Below are positions 16,078-24,290 of a DNA stretch of 64,000 bases, piece after piece (the first letter of the stretch is position 1; each line of letters opens with the position of its first letter). The stretch is from Aquisalinus luteolus (GTDB lineage: Bacteria > Pseudomonadota > Alphaproteobacteria > Caulobacterales > Parvularculaceae): contig NZ_VCJR02000002.1 of the NCBI RefSeq assembly GCF_009712425.2, forward strand, positions 1 to 64,000, in the 5' to 3' direction. A program made the translations under genes and the position numbers. Under the pieces are notes generated by a model that had not been told where the DNA came from, did not search any database, and saw nothing but the letters and a program-made list of their open reading frames with translations.

Positions 16078-17664
16078 TTATTCAGGCCGGTCGTCGCGGT
16101 CGATCCGGTAGCTGACGAAAGCCACCTTGGTGGAATCCGGTGACCAGGACGGCACATTGATCGTGCCCTGCCCGCCGAACAGTTTCGCGACGATCCGGGG
16201 CGGTTCAGACCCGTCCGTCGGCATCATCCGCAGCCAGACATCACGGTTCGGCGGATGGTCGCCAAGGTCCACGTCGAGGCCGAAGGACACCATGATGATA
16301 TTCTCGCCATCGGGCGACGGATGCGGGAACCAGTCGCGATAGTTACCATCGAAGGTCACCTGCGTCGGCTCGCTGCCATCGGGCCGCACCTTCCAGATCT
16401 GCATCGCGCCGGAGCGGGTCGAGTTGAACCAGACCCACTCCCCATCGGGTGAGAAATCCGCGCCGTCATCGAGCCCATCGGAATCCGTCAGCCGGAACTC
16501 CGCCCCACCGGACAGGCGCTTGGCCCAGAGGTTATAGGCCGGCGAGACCTCAGGCCGCTGGGCGGTATAGACGATCATGTCGCCATCGGGCGACCAGCCA
16601 TGCCAGTAGGATGGCGCCGAGGGGTGCGAAACGACCTCGCGCGGAGTGTCCGATCCCTCGATGGGCAGGATATAGATGCGCGACTGGTTGTCCTCCGCCG
16701 ACTGGTCGGAGATGATCAGCTGCGTGCCATCCGGCGAAATGCCGTGATCGTTGTTATTGTTGATATACGGACCGGTATTGATCTCGACCGGCCCGCCGCC
16801 TTCGACCGGGATACGATAGATCTTCCCACCGGCATTATAGACGAGGAAGGAGCCATCGCGCGACCAGTTCGGTGCCTCGAACTTGTCCTCGCTCACATGC
16901 ACGACGCGGCGGTTGCCGCTCGTCACATCCAGAATTTCCAGCGTTGAATCCACGGTGGCAGCATAGCCGGTCTCGGTCACCGGCGCGAGGTCCATGGGCG
17001 TGATCTCGACATTGGAAAAACGCGCCGTCTCGACGACGTCATTATTGTGTGCGCTGACGGCAAGACCGACATGGAACGGCTCGGCGAAAGCCAGCCGGTA
17101 ATTGCCGCCGGTGATCCAGTCGCCACCTTCCTCCCGGACGGACATGTAGACATAGTCGCCTTCCTTCTCCAGCCGCACGCTGTCGGCCCCGGTGATGGAA
17201 GCGACGATCTCCTGTGTCTCACCGCCTGGCATGGCGCGATACTGCATGGACGTCAGCCCGTCACCATGAACCACAATGTCAGCATAAGGTGCATCGGGTG
17301 CTGTCCCGGCGCGGATCATCACACCCGCCTTGCGGTGCGGGTCGACGCCCTCGCCCACGAAATCGACATCGGCGGCGATCATCACATCGCCGCTCATCTG
17401 CGTCCAGATATAGTGGAACTGGTCGTCCACCCCCCACATATTCGTGCCGCTGGCGGATATCTCGTAGACACCGACAGCGGGATCATAGGCAACAGAGCCT
17501 GCCGCGCCGACATCACCGATATCGGCATGGCTGTCGAACTGCCCGATATCCTGAACCTCGCCCACGTCCTGATCCGCCTGCTCGACAGGGGCGGAACAGG
17601 CACCGGCCAGCAACCCCAAGGCACTGGCCGACAGCAGCAGCCTCACCAGATGTCCCCTCATCAC
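16078..17664 (-). CDS. Lipoprotein with concanavalin-like domain and TolB-type beta-propeller
   Basis: A 528-residue exported protein. A lipoprotein signal ends in LLAGAC (C23). Residues about 45-235 look like a laminin-G/DUF1349-type carbohydrate-binding sandwich (MWGVDDQFHYIW, then AGVMIRAG). Residues about 240-520 contain repeated PD40/WD40-like blades of the form SxDGxxLxY (for example NWSRDGSFLVYN, SPDGTQLIISD, SPDGDMIVYTA, SPDGEWVWFNS), as in TolB. No hydrolase active site is evident. It is the last gene of the minus-strand dehydrogenase operon, 14 bases after the TIM-barrel gene, so it probably binds or presents the glycan in the periplasm or at the outer membrane. Confidence 0.78.
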   Translation of the reverse strand: MMRGHLVRLLLSASALGLLAGACSAPVEQADQDVGEVQDIGQFDSHADIGDVGAAGSVAYDPAVGVYEISASGTNMWGVDDQFHYIWTQMSGDVMIAADVDFVGEGVDPHRKAGVMIRAGTAPDAPYADIVVHGDGLTSMQYRAMPGGETQEIVASITGADSVRLEKEGDYVYMSVREEGGDWITGGNYRLAFAEPFHVGLAVSAHNNDVVETARFSNVEITPMDLAPVTETGYAATVDSTLEILDVTSGNRRVVHVSEDKFEAPNWSRDGSFLVYNAGGKIYRIPVEGGGPVEINTGPYINNNNDHGISPDGTQLIISDQSAEDNQSRIYILPIEGSDTPREVVSHPSAPSYWHGWSPDGDMIVYTAQRPEVSPAYNLWAKRLSGGAEFRLTDSDGLDDGADFSPDGEWVWFNSTRSGAMQIWKVRPDGSEPTQVTFDGNYRDWFPHPSPDGENIIMVSFGLDVDLGDHPPNRDVWLRMMPTDGSEPPRIVAKLFGGQGTINVPSWSPDSTKVAFVSYRIDRDDRPE

Positions 17665-17678
17665 CCCCTGCCCTTCAT

Positions 17679-18563
17679 CTATCTGGCGTGTTGCCCGCCA
17701 ACCGTCTGCAGGATGGTCTCCAGAGTCGCGTGGCCGACTGCCGCCGTTTCGAATGGCTGCGGGGCATCATCCCGCTCGATGAAGAAATGCTGGAAGCGGG
17801 ACACATCACTGGCGAGGAGTGACCGGAAATCCATGACGCCGGTGCCCACATCGGCCATGTTGCCCGACTGGTCCATGTCCTTGACGTGACACATCACAAA
17901 GCGGTCCGGGTCCCGCGCCAGCAGGGCCGGAATATCCGTACCCGCCTTTTGTGCCCAGAACAGGTCAAGCTCGAACTTGACGAGGTCCGGGTCGCACTCA
18001 TCTATCAGCACATCGAGCGGCACCGTGCCGTCGATCGCCATCAGCTCGAAGTCGTGATTATGCCAGGCGGCTTTCATGCCCGCCGCCTTCGCCTGTTCGC
18101 CGAAGCGGTTCATCACCTCGGCCCAGCGCTTGTACTGGTCGATGGTTTCACGCTGGTCTGGCGCGAGCCAGTTCAGCACCAGCCATTCATGGCCGACTTC
18201 CGCGCCGGCTTCGATCGCCGGCATCGGATTGTCGCGGATCACGTCATGACCGACATGGGTGCTGGGTGCGGCAAGACCGTTATCGGAGAGGATCGCCTTC
18301 ACCTCTGCCGGGCTCTTGTCGAAATAGCCGGCGAACTCGACTTCCCCATAGCCGATCTCGGCGATCCGGGCGAGCGTGCCCGCCATATCCTCAGCCATCG
18401 CATCGCGCACAGTATAGAGCTGGATGCCCGACACCGGTTGCACAGTGCTTGCGGCCTGTTGCTGTCCACATCCGGCCAACACGGCAGTGGTTGCCAGCGA
18501 CCCGCCGATAATGAAGTTGCGACGAGACAAGACTGATTCTTCGAGCATCCGTTTACGCATCAT
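17679..18563 (-). CDS. Exported (Tat lipoprotein) xylose isomerase-like TIM barrel
   Basis: A 294-residue TIM barrel with metal motifs WHNHDFE (E173), KFELDLFW (D200) and MCHVKDM (H226). Unlike the cytoplasmic relative at 13516 it has a twin-arginine signal SRRNFIIGG (13-21) followed by the lipobox LAGC (C32), so it acts in the periplasm. Its first ATG overlaps the stop of the upstream GMC gene (ATGA), with AGGAGGGAG just before, so the dehydrogenase and this enzyme are translationally coupled. This strongly suggests it acts on the product of the dehydrogenase, for example as a keto-glycoside eliminase or isomerase. The reaction is inferred, not shown. Confidence 0.82.
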   Translation of the reverse strand: MMRKRMLEESVLSRRNFIIGGSLATTAVLAGCGQQQAASTVQPVSGIQLYTVRDAMAEDMAGTLARIAEIGYGEVEFAGYFDKSPAEVKAILSDNGLAAPSTHVGHDVIRDNPMPAIEAGAEVGHEWLVLNWLAPDQRETIDQYKRWAEVMNRFGEQAKAAGMKAAWHNHDFELMAIDGTVPLDVLIDECDPDLVKFELDLFWAQKAGTDIPALLARDPDRFVMCHVKDMDQSGNMADVGTGVMDFRSLLASDVSRFQHFFIERDDAPQPFETAAVGHATLETILQTVGGQHAR

Positions 18564-20251
18564 AATACTCCCTCCTGTAGCAGATCTGCAGCATGATTGG
18601 CCGCCCGTGCGGTCACGGCCATGTATGTCAGTGACGGGTTCTGGCAGGCAGACGATGTCATGCATGCCCCGTCGGTTACGAACAGGTTCGGCACGTCATG
18701 GGCCTGGTTCCAGCCGTTGAGAACCGATGTCGACGGATCGCGCCCCATGCGGGCCGTGCCCATCTCATGGATGCCGTATCCGGGCGGTGCCGGATCGCCG
18801 CCTACCTCGATATTCTGCACACCCGCCGATTCCAGCATGGCGACGATATCGGCCTTGCAGCGCTCGACGATCTTCATCTCGTTTTCGCCATAGGCACAGT
18901 CGATGACCGGTAGCGGAATGCCCCATTTGTCGACCTTGTTGGGGTGCAGGCTGACGCGATTGTTCGGATCGGGCAGCATTTCGCCAAAGCCTGACAGGCC
19001 GACGCGCCACGCCCCCGGGGTGCGCAGGCTTTCCTTCAGCTCCGCGCCGATACCCGGCCGCCCCCCGGCCCGGCTCCAGTTCATGCGGCCGATGCCGCCC
19101 TGTATGCCGAAGCCGCGAACGAAGTTTTCTTCCTCCTGTCCCGGCAGGTTGCGATAGCGCGGAATATAGAAACCACCAGGGCGCTTGCCGGAGTAATACT
19201 GATCCTCATGACCCGGATAGATACCGCCGGCGCGGATACCGGAGATATGGTCCATCAGGTGACGCCCCAGCGCGCCGGACCGGTTGGCGATGCCGTTGGG
19301 GAAACGCTCCGATGTCGAGTTCAGCATGACGAGCGCCGAGCCGATGGCAGAGGCGCACAGGAACACCATGCGGGCGGTATAGGTGCGACCTTCTTTCGTA
19401 TGATAGTCGACGACGCGCACGCCGCTGGCCTTGCCGGTTGAAGGGTCATAGACGACGCTGTGTCCGATGGCATCGGTGACAACCGTCAGGTTGCCGGTGC
19501 GCTCCGCCGCCGGCAGGGTGGCCGACAGGGCAGAGAAATAGGCGCCGAAAGAACAGCCGCGATAGCAAAGGTCCCGGTACTGACAGCTGCCACGGCCGAG
19601 CGATTGCTGTTCTTGAGTGGGCTGCGTCAGATGCGCGATGCGCCCCATGATCAGCGTGCGGCCCGGATAATTTTCCTCAATATGAGACTTGAAGTCGCTC
19701 TCGGCACAATTTAGCGGCATGGCCGGCTGGAATTCGCCATCAGGCAAGTGCGCCAGCCCCATCTTCTCGCCGGTGATACCGGCAAAACGCTCGACATGAT
19801 CATACCATGGCGCGAGGTCGCCATAGCGGATCGGCCAGTCGACACCGTAGCCATCTTTCTTGTTGGCCTCGAAATCCATCTCGCTCCAGCGATAGGAATG
19901 GCGCGCCCAGAGCAGCGAGCGCCCGCCCAGGTGATAGCCACGAAGCCATGCGAAGGGCTTGCCTTCCGGCGTCTCATAGGGGTGGTCGGAATCCTTGACG
20001 AACAGGTGCTTGTTCGCCGTGTTCAACGCGTAACAGCCGCGCTGGACCTGATAATGCTCGTCCAGTTCCTCCTCCGGGATGCGGCCGCGGTTCTCGACCT
20101 CCCAGACCTCCTGCATGTCATTGTAGTCAGCGCCATGCTCCACATGCTGGCCACGCTCGATCACCAGCACTTTAAGGCCGCGCTCACATAATTCCTTGGC
20201 TGCCCAGCCACCACTCATGCCGGAGCCTACAACGATCGCATCAAAATCCAT
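18560..20251 (-). CDS. GMC oxidoreductase, FAD glycoside dehydrogenase large subunit (copy 2)
   Basis: A 563-residue GMC flavoenzyme with VVGSGMSGGWAAKELCERG near the N-terminus, RGYHLGGRSLLWARHSY (about 104-120) and the Fe-S-type cysteines C223, C229, C233 (C-X5-C-X3-C). The C-terminal domain has HEMGTARMGRDP and NPSLTYMAVTARAA. It is clearly closer to copy 3 (20889-22568) than to copy 1, sharing long stretches such as EMDFEANKKDGYG. No signal peptide; export probably rides on the Tat-tagged small subunit 46 bases upstream (20298-20885). The stop overlaps the start of the exported TIM barrel. Likely oxidises a sugar or glycoside; which carbon and substrate is unknown. Confidence 0.88.
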   Translation of the reverse strand: MDFDAIVVGSGMSGGWAAKELCERGLKVLVIERGQHVEHGADYNDMQEVWEVENRGRIPEEELDEHYQVQRGCYALNTANKHLFVKDSDHPYETPEGKPFAWLRGYHLGGRSLLWARHSYRWSEMDFEANKKDGYGVDWPIRYGDLAPWYDHVERFAGITGEKMGLAHLPDGEFQPAMPLNCAESDFKSHIEENYPGRTLIMGRIAHLTQPTQEQQSLGRGSCQYRDLCYRGCSFGAYFSALSATLPAAERTGNLTVVTDAIGHSVVYDPSTGKASGVRVVDYHTKEGRTYTARMVFLCASAIGSALVMLNSTSERFPNGIANRSGALGRHLMDHISGIRAGGIYPGHEDQYYSGKRPGGFYIPRYRNLPGQEEENFVRGFGIQGGIGRMNWSRAGGRPGIGAELKESLRTPGAWRVGLSGFGEMLPDPNNRVSLHPNKVDKWGIPLPVIDCAYGENEMKIVERCKADIVAMLESAGVQNIEVGGDPAPPGYGIHEMGTARMGRDPSTSVLNGWNQAHDVPNLFVTDGACMTSSACQNPSLTYMAVTARAANHAADLLQEGVL

Positions 20252-20297
20252 TGCGTATCTCTTTCATCTTCATTCGTATACTCATCTAAATTCCGGG

Positions 20298-20885
20298 TCA
20301 GTCAGCCCATGCCCGGCCGACTTCCGACAGCGGCAGGCAGGCACGCAATTCACCGGGGATCAGTTCATATTGCAGCTCCTGGGTCGCGCCGATCTGCGAA
20401 TGGTAATAACCAACCAGCACCAGGTTCTTGAACTGGCGATACGGCCAGCTATTCTCGCCCAGTTTTTCCAGGTCATAGTCGCGGATGATGTCGAAGCGCT
20501 GCTCCTGCGGCAGTCGTGTCAATCGGTCACCATGGGCCGCAACGGCGCGCTCATCGAGCTCGTCGATCACCTTGTCGAATTGTTCGCGCGTGTCCGGCGC
20601 GGCCCAGTCGGCCATCATCTGGTCGATGAAGGTGTGTACGCCCGCCGCCACGGCCCCCGGTGTATCCGTATCCGGAATGATCGTGTCGACGATCAGTTTC
20701 AGACGCGTCATGCGAACACCTGTGAAATAGCGCCCTGGCCCGCTGAGGCGCGGAATGCCGCCCTCTTCGACACCCTGTTCAGAACAGGCCGCCAGTGCGT
20801 TCAGGCCCGCAGCCCCGCCAACCATGTAGACGGCCTGCCGCAGCAATGTGCGGCGATTGACGGTCATTGGTTCGTCCTTGCTCAT
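20298..20885 (-). CDS. Gluconate 2-dehydrogenase subunit 3-like Tat lipoprotein (copy 2)
   Basis: A 195-residue small subunit with a twin-arginine motif NRRTLLRQ (10-17) and a lipobox-like LAAC (C34). The family core is visible in DTIIPDTDTPGAVAAGVHTFIDQMM (about 68-92, divided here only by position). The second Met (residue 7) has AAGGACG before it and may be the true start; I keep the first ATG. It sits three bases after the stop of GMC copy 3 and 46 bases before GMC copy 2, so it could serve either; the arrangement small subunit then GMC repeats twice. Confidence 0.83.
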   Translation of the reverse strand: MSKDEPMTVNRRTLLRQAVYMVGGAAGLNALAACSEQGVEEGGIPRLSGPGRYFTGVRMTRLKLIVDTIIPDTDTPGAVAAGVHTFIDQMMADWAAPDTREQFDKVIDELDERAVAAHGDRLTRLPQEQRFDIIRDYDLEKLGENSWPYRQFKNLVLVGYYHSQIGATQELQYELIPGELRACLPLSEVGRAWAD

Positions 20886-20888
20886 CGC

Positions 20889-22568
20889 CTAGATCTTCCC
20901 TTCCTTCAAAAATTCAGCTGCATGATGGGCCGCCCGCGCCGAAATGGCCATATAGGTAAGTGACGGGTTCTGGCAGGCTGTTGATGCCATGCACGCGCCA
21001 TCTGTCACGAACAGGTTCGGCACATCATGGGCCTGATTGAAACCATTGAGTACGGATGTTTTTGGATCTCGCCCCATGCCTACCGTACCCATTTCATGGA
21101 TCGCCCGGCCAGGCTCATGCGGCTCATCCCCACGCTCGCGCACGCCCTGAAACCCTGCCGCTTTCAGCATGTCGACAGCATCCCTGTTGGCCTGGCGCGC
21201 CATTTTAAGGTCGTTCTCGCCATAGGCACAGTCGATATGCAGCAGCGGGATGCCCCATTTGTCGACCTTGTTCGGATGCAGGGTGACGCGATTATCCGGG
21301 TTCGGCAGCATCTCGCCAAAGCCGGCGAGCCAGACACTCCACCCGCCGGGAGTGCGCAGGTCCTGTTTAAGCTCTGCGCCAATGCCGATCTGCCCGCCAC
21401 CACGGCGCCAGTCGCCTCGGGAGGCGCCGCCCTGGAATCCATAGCCGCGCACGAAGTCAGCATCCTCTGTCACATTGCGGAAGCGGGGGATGTAGAACCC
21501 AGTTGGGCGACGGCCCTTGTAGTATTGATCCGCATACCCCGGCAGATAGCCATTGGCGCCCAGCCCGCTGACATGATCCATCAGGTTGCGCCCCAGCATG
21601 TCGCTGGAATTGGCGATGCCCGTCGGGAATTTCTCGGACCGCGAGTTGAGCATGATCTGCGCCGACCCGATCGCCGAGGCGCACAAAAAGACGATGCGGC
21701 CGGTATAGACCTTGTGCTCTCGCGTGACGGCGTCGACGACTCGCACACCGCTCGCCTTGCCGGTTGCCGGATCATGGACGACACTGTGGCCGATCTCGTC
21801 AGTCACGACCGTCAGATTGCCTGTCTTGCGTGCCGCGGGCAAGGTCGCCGACAGGCTGGAGAAATAGGCTCCATAGGAACACCCGCGCGGGCACAGGCTG
21901 CGCGCCTGGCACTCACCACGGCCCAGAGCCTGCTGTTCTTCAGTAGGCTGCGTCAGATGCGCGCACCGGCCAATGGTCAAGCGTCGGGTCGGATAGGCTT
22001 CATGAAGCCGGTCGCGAAACACTTCCTCGACGCAGTTCAGCTCCATCGGCGGCTGGAACTGGCCATCGGGCAATTGCGGCAAGCCTTCGGCCTGACCGGA
22101 GATACCGGCAAAACGTTCTACGTGATCATACCAGGGGGCGAGGTCGCCATAGCGGATCGGCCAGTCATTGCCGTATCCGTCCTTTTTGTTGGCTTCGAAA
22201 TCCATCTCGCTCATGCGATAGGATTGCCGCGCCCACATCAGGGAGCGCCCGCCGAGATGATAGCCACGAAACCAGCGGAACGGCTTTCCCTCGGCGACGG
22301 AATAAGGATGCTCGTCTTCCTTGATACGGAAATGCGCCATCGACGCTGGCAGGGCACGCCCACCATAGTGGACCTGCTCGCGCTCCGGCACGGCATCGAG
22401 GTTGGGCAGCTCCCACGGTGCCTTGAAATCGGTATAGTCCGCACCATGCTCAATGTGCCTGCCACGCTCGATCACGAGCGTCTTCAGCCCGCGTTCGGCG
22501 AGCTCCTTGGCGGCCCATCCCCCACTCATGCCGGAACCGACGACGATGGCGTCGAAATCCGCGGTCAT
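20889..22568 (-). CDS. GMC oxidoreductase, FAD glycoside dehydrogenase large subunit (copy 3)
   Basis: A 559-residue paralogue of copy 2, with VVGSGMSGGWAAKELAERG, RGYHLGGRSLMWARQSY and the cysteine triad C220, C226, C230 in CQARSLCPRGC. The C-terminal GMC motifs HEMGTVGMGRDP and NPSLTYMAISARAA are present; the usual TARMG reads TVGMG here, a change in a conserved stretch near the active-site side of the FAD domain. ATG at 22568 with GGAGG-like AGGAAAAC upstream. Part of the tandem small-subunit/GMC duplication on the minus strand. Confidence 0.87.
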   Translation of the reverse strand: MTADFDAIVVGSGMSGGWAAKELAERGLKTLVIERGRHIEHGADYTDFKAPWELPNLDAVPEREQVHYGGRALPASMAHFRIKEDEHPYSVAEGKPFRWFRGYHLGGRSLMWARQSYRMSEMDFEANKKDGYGNDWPIRYGDLAPWYDHVERFAGISGQAEGLPQLPDGQFQPPMELNCVEEVFRDRLHEAYPTRRLTIGRCAHLTQPTEEQQALGRGECQARSLCPRGCSYGAYFSSLSATLPAARKTGNLTVVTDEIGHSVVHDPATGKASGVRVVDAVTREHKVYTGRIVFLCASAIGSAQIMLNSRSEKFPTGIANSSDMLGRNLMDHVSGLGANGYLPGYADQYYKGRRPTGFYIPRFRNVTEDADFVRGYGFQGGASRGDWRRGGGQIGIGAELKQDLRTPGGWSVWLAGFGEMLPNPDNRVTLHPNKVDKWGIPLLHIDCAYGENDLKMARQANRDAVDMLKAAGFQGVRERGDEPHEPGRAIHEMGTVGMGRDPKTSVLNGFNQAHDVPNLFVTDGACMASTACQNPSLTYMAISARAAHHAAEFLKEGKI

Positions 22569-22684
22569 TCTGTTTTCCTCCAGTGCCGGCGTGCCGGCAG
22601 ATTATGCACCGGCTCTTGGCGACCGGTTGGGTCTGGTCGCTCAACGGCAACCATGATTATGTGGCCCAATTCATGTGGCCCAAG

Positions 22685-23308
22685 TTACGTGGCCCATGTC
22701 CGGCCGATCTCCTCGAAGGGTACACACCCCTGATAGGGACCGGGGACCGGATCATATCTGAGCTCTTTTGTTGCACCGGGTTCGGAAGAATAATATGCCT
22801 CGACGATCGTTGACTTTATCTGTCTGTAGTTCTGATCGCCATTGGACAGGGCGTCGGCATCATGGCGCGACAGCAAATCGAACTGCACAGCTGGCTCGAG
22901 CCCCACAAACGCCATGCCGTGCTCACGCCGCGCGCGCGTGTCGATGGCGGCCAGCCCTTCGAGCCATTCGCCCTGCGTTTCGGCCAATGCCCATGTCACC
23001 ATCATGCGGTCGATCACCTGCGGCACCCCGGCGGCAAGCGCGCCGGGCGTATCCGTGTCAGGGATGATCAGATCGCTGATCCGCTCCAGCAGCCGGAACT
23101 GGGCTACCGAGAAGAAATGCCCGGGCCGTCGCACGGCGTCGCGGGTGGTCAGGCCGGCAAGTTTTGCCGCCAGCTCATCCGTCGGCTCCTTGCCTTCGCT
23201 GGACCCACAAGCGGAAAGGCCGCCGCCAACGGCAAGGCCGCCGGCAAGCCGCGCGCTGCCAGACAGAAGCTGGCGCCTGCTGAACCCGCTGGATGGGGAT
23301 GAACTCAC
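22685..23308 (-). CDS. Gluconate 2-dehydrogenase subunit 3-like Tat lipoprotein (copy 3)
   Basis: A 207-residue small subunit starting at GTG 23308 (AAGGGCAAG upstream). It has a twin-arginine signal FSRRQLLSG (9-17) and a lipobox-like LSAC (C34). The conserved DLIIPDTDTPGALAAGVPQ stretch is shared nearly word for word with copy 2, confirming tandem duplication. It is the first gene of the minus-strand operon that continues with GMC copy 3, small subunit 2, GMC copy 2, the exported TIM barrel and the propeller lipoprotein. Its promoter must lie in the 147 bases shared with the divergent ThuA-like gene. Confidence 0.84.
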   Translation of the reverse strand: MSSSPSSGFSRRQLLSGSARLAGGLAVGGGLSACGSSEGKEPTDELAAKLAGLTTRDAVRRPGHFFSVAQFRLLERISDLIIPDTDTPGALAAGVPQVIDRMMVTWALAETQGEWLEGLAAIDTRARREHGMAFVGLEPAVQFDLLSRHDADALSNGDQNYRQIKSTIVEAYYSSEPGATKELRYDPVPGPYQGCVPFEEIGRTWAT

Positions 23309-23455
23309 TTTCTTGCCCTTACTTTTTTACAAACTCTATGGTGCCCGGCCCCCTCTTGTCCAGCCATTCGGGGCGATAACGAATGCTTCAGATCAGGGGC
23401 CGCACATGCTATGGTCCGGCATTAAAACAAGGGCCAAAAATTCAGGGAAGGAACG

Positions 23456-24232
23456 ATGATGAATTTCAGGTACACGACTGCCCTCGCCGGGGCGATCTGC
23501 CTGCTCGCCACCAGCGCCTGCAGCAATGCCGAGCAAGGCAACACGACAGAAGCCGATACACCGCAAATCCTGGTCTTTTCCCTCGCGACGGGCTGGGTGC
23601 ATGATTCCATCCCGGCAGGCGTCGAGGCACTGACGGCACTGGGCGAGCGCGAAGGCTACAGCGTGACCAACAGCGACGATCCGGAAATCTTCAATGATGA
23701 GGATCTTGAGCAGTTCGATGCGATCGTCTTCCTCAATTCCACCACCGGCAAGGAAGTGGAGAATGAATGGTTCGTCGGCGAGCGGCGCGAGGCCATGCAG
23801 AATTTCCTCCGCGCTGGAAAAGGTGTCGTCGGCATCCATGGTGCCTCTGATTCCCATTACAGCTGGGACTGGTATGGCGACATGATGGGCGGCTATTTCG
23901 AGAGCCATCCGCAAGGAACGCCGACCGGGGAACTGACTGTCGTCAACGGCGATCATCCGTCGACGACCCATATGGATCCGGTCTTCTCGCGCACCGATGA
24001 ATGGTACTGGATCGCGAATTTTGACCCGTCGGTGGACCTGCTCGTCACGCTGGACCCGGAATCGATCGGCGAGCCGGCAGGCGAGGAAAAGCCCATTTCA
24101 TGGTCGCAGGAATTCGATGGCGGCCGGGTGTTCTACACATCCATGGGCCATACGGTCGAAACCTATTCCGATCCGGTCTTCCTTGATCACGTCGCCGGTG
24201 GCATGGCGTGGGTATTGGACGACACCGAATAG
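23456..24232 (+). CDS. ThuA domain lipoprotein
   Basis: A 258-residue ThuA-like protein. Lipoprotein signal with C22 (LATSAC). The ThuA domain runs from about 37 to 255, with VFSLATGWVHDS, FDAIVFLNSTTG, GKGVVGIHGASD and the C-terminal GGRVFYTSMGHT motif. ThuA belongs to a glutamine-amidotransferase-like fold, and ThuA/ThuB take part in the 3-keto-trehalose route of rhizobia, which fits the flanking glycoside dehydrogenases. Here it is exported. AAGGAACG precedes the ATG-ATG at 23456. Divergent from the dehydrogenase operon and followed by a terminator, so a single-gene unit. Confidence 0.86.
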   Translation: MMNFRYTTALAGAICLLATSACSNAEQGNTTEADTPQILVFSLATGWVHDSIPAGVEALTALGEREGYSVTNSDDPEIFNDEDLEQFDAIVFLNSTTGKEVENEWFVGERREAMQNFLRAGKGVVGIHGASDSHYSWDWYGDMMGGYFESHPQGTPTGELTVVNGDHPSTTHMDPVFSRTDEWYWIANFDPSVDLLVTLDPESIGEPAGEEKPISWSQEFDGGRVFYTSMGHTVETYSDPVFLDHVAGGMAWVLDDTE

Positions 24233-24256
24233 GCCTGTCGGCGATACAAATCGATC

Positions 24257-24288
24257 AGGCGCCGGATCAGTCATCCGGCGCCTTTTTT
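24257..24288. terminator. Rho-independent terminator
   Basis: An 11-bp perfect stem AGGCGCCGGAT (24257-24267) / ATCCGGCGCCT (24273-24283), 5-base loop, then TTTTTT. It ends the ThuA-like gene; it lies immediately after the stop of the convergent halogenase and may serve that strand more weakly. Confidence 0.85.
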
Positions 24289-24290
24289 CA

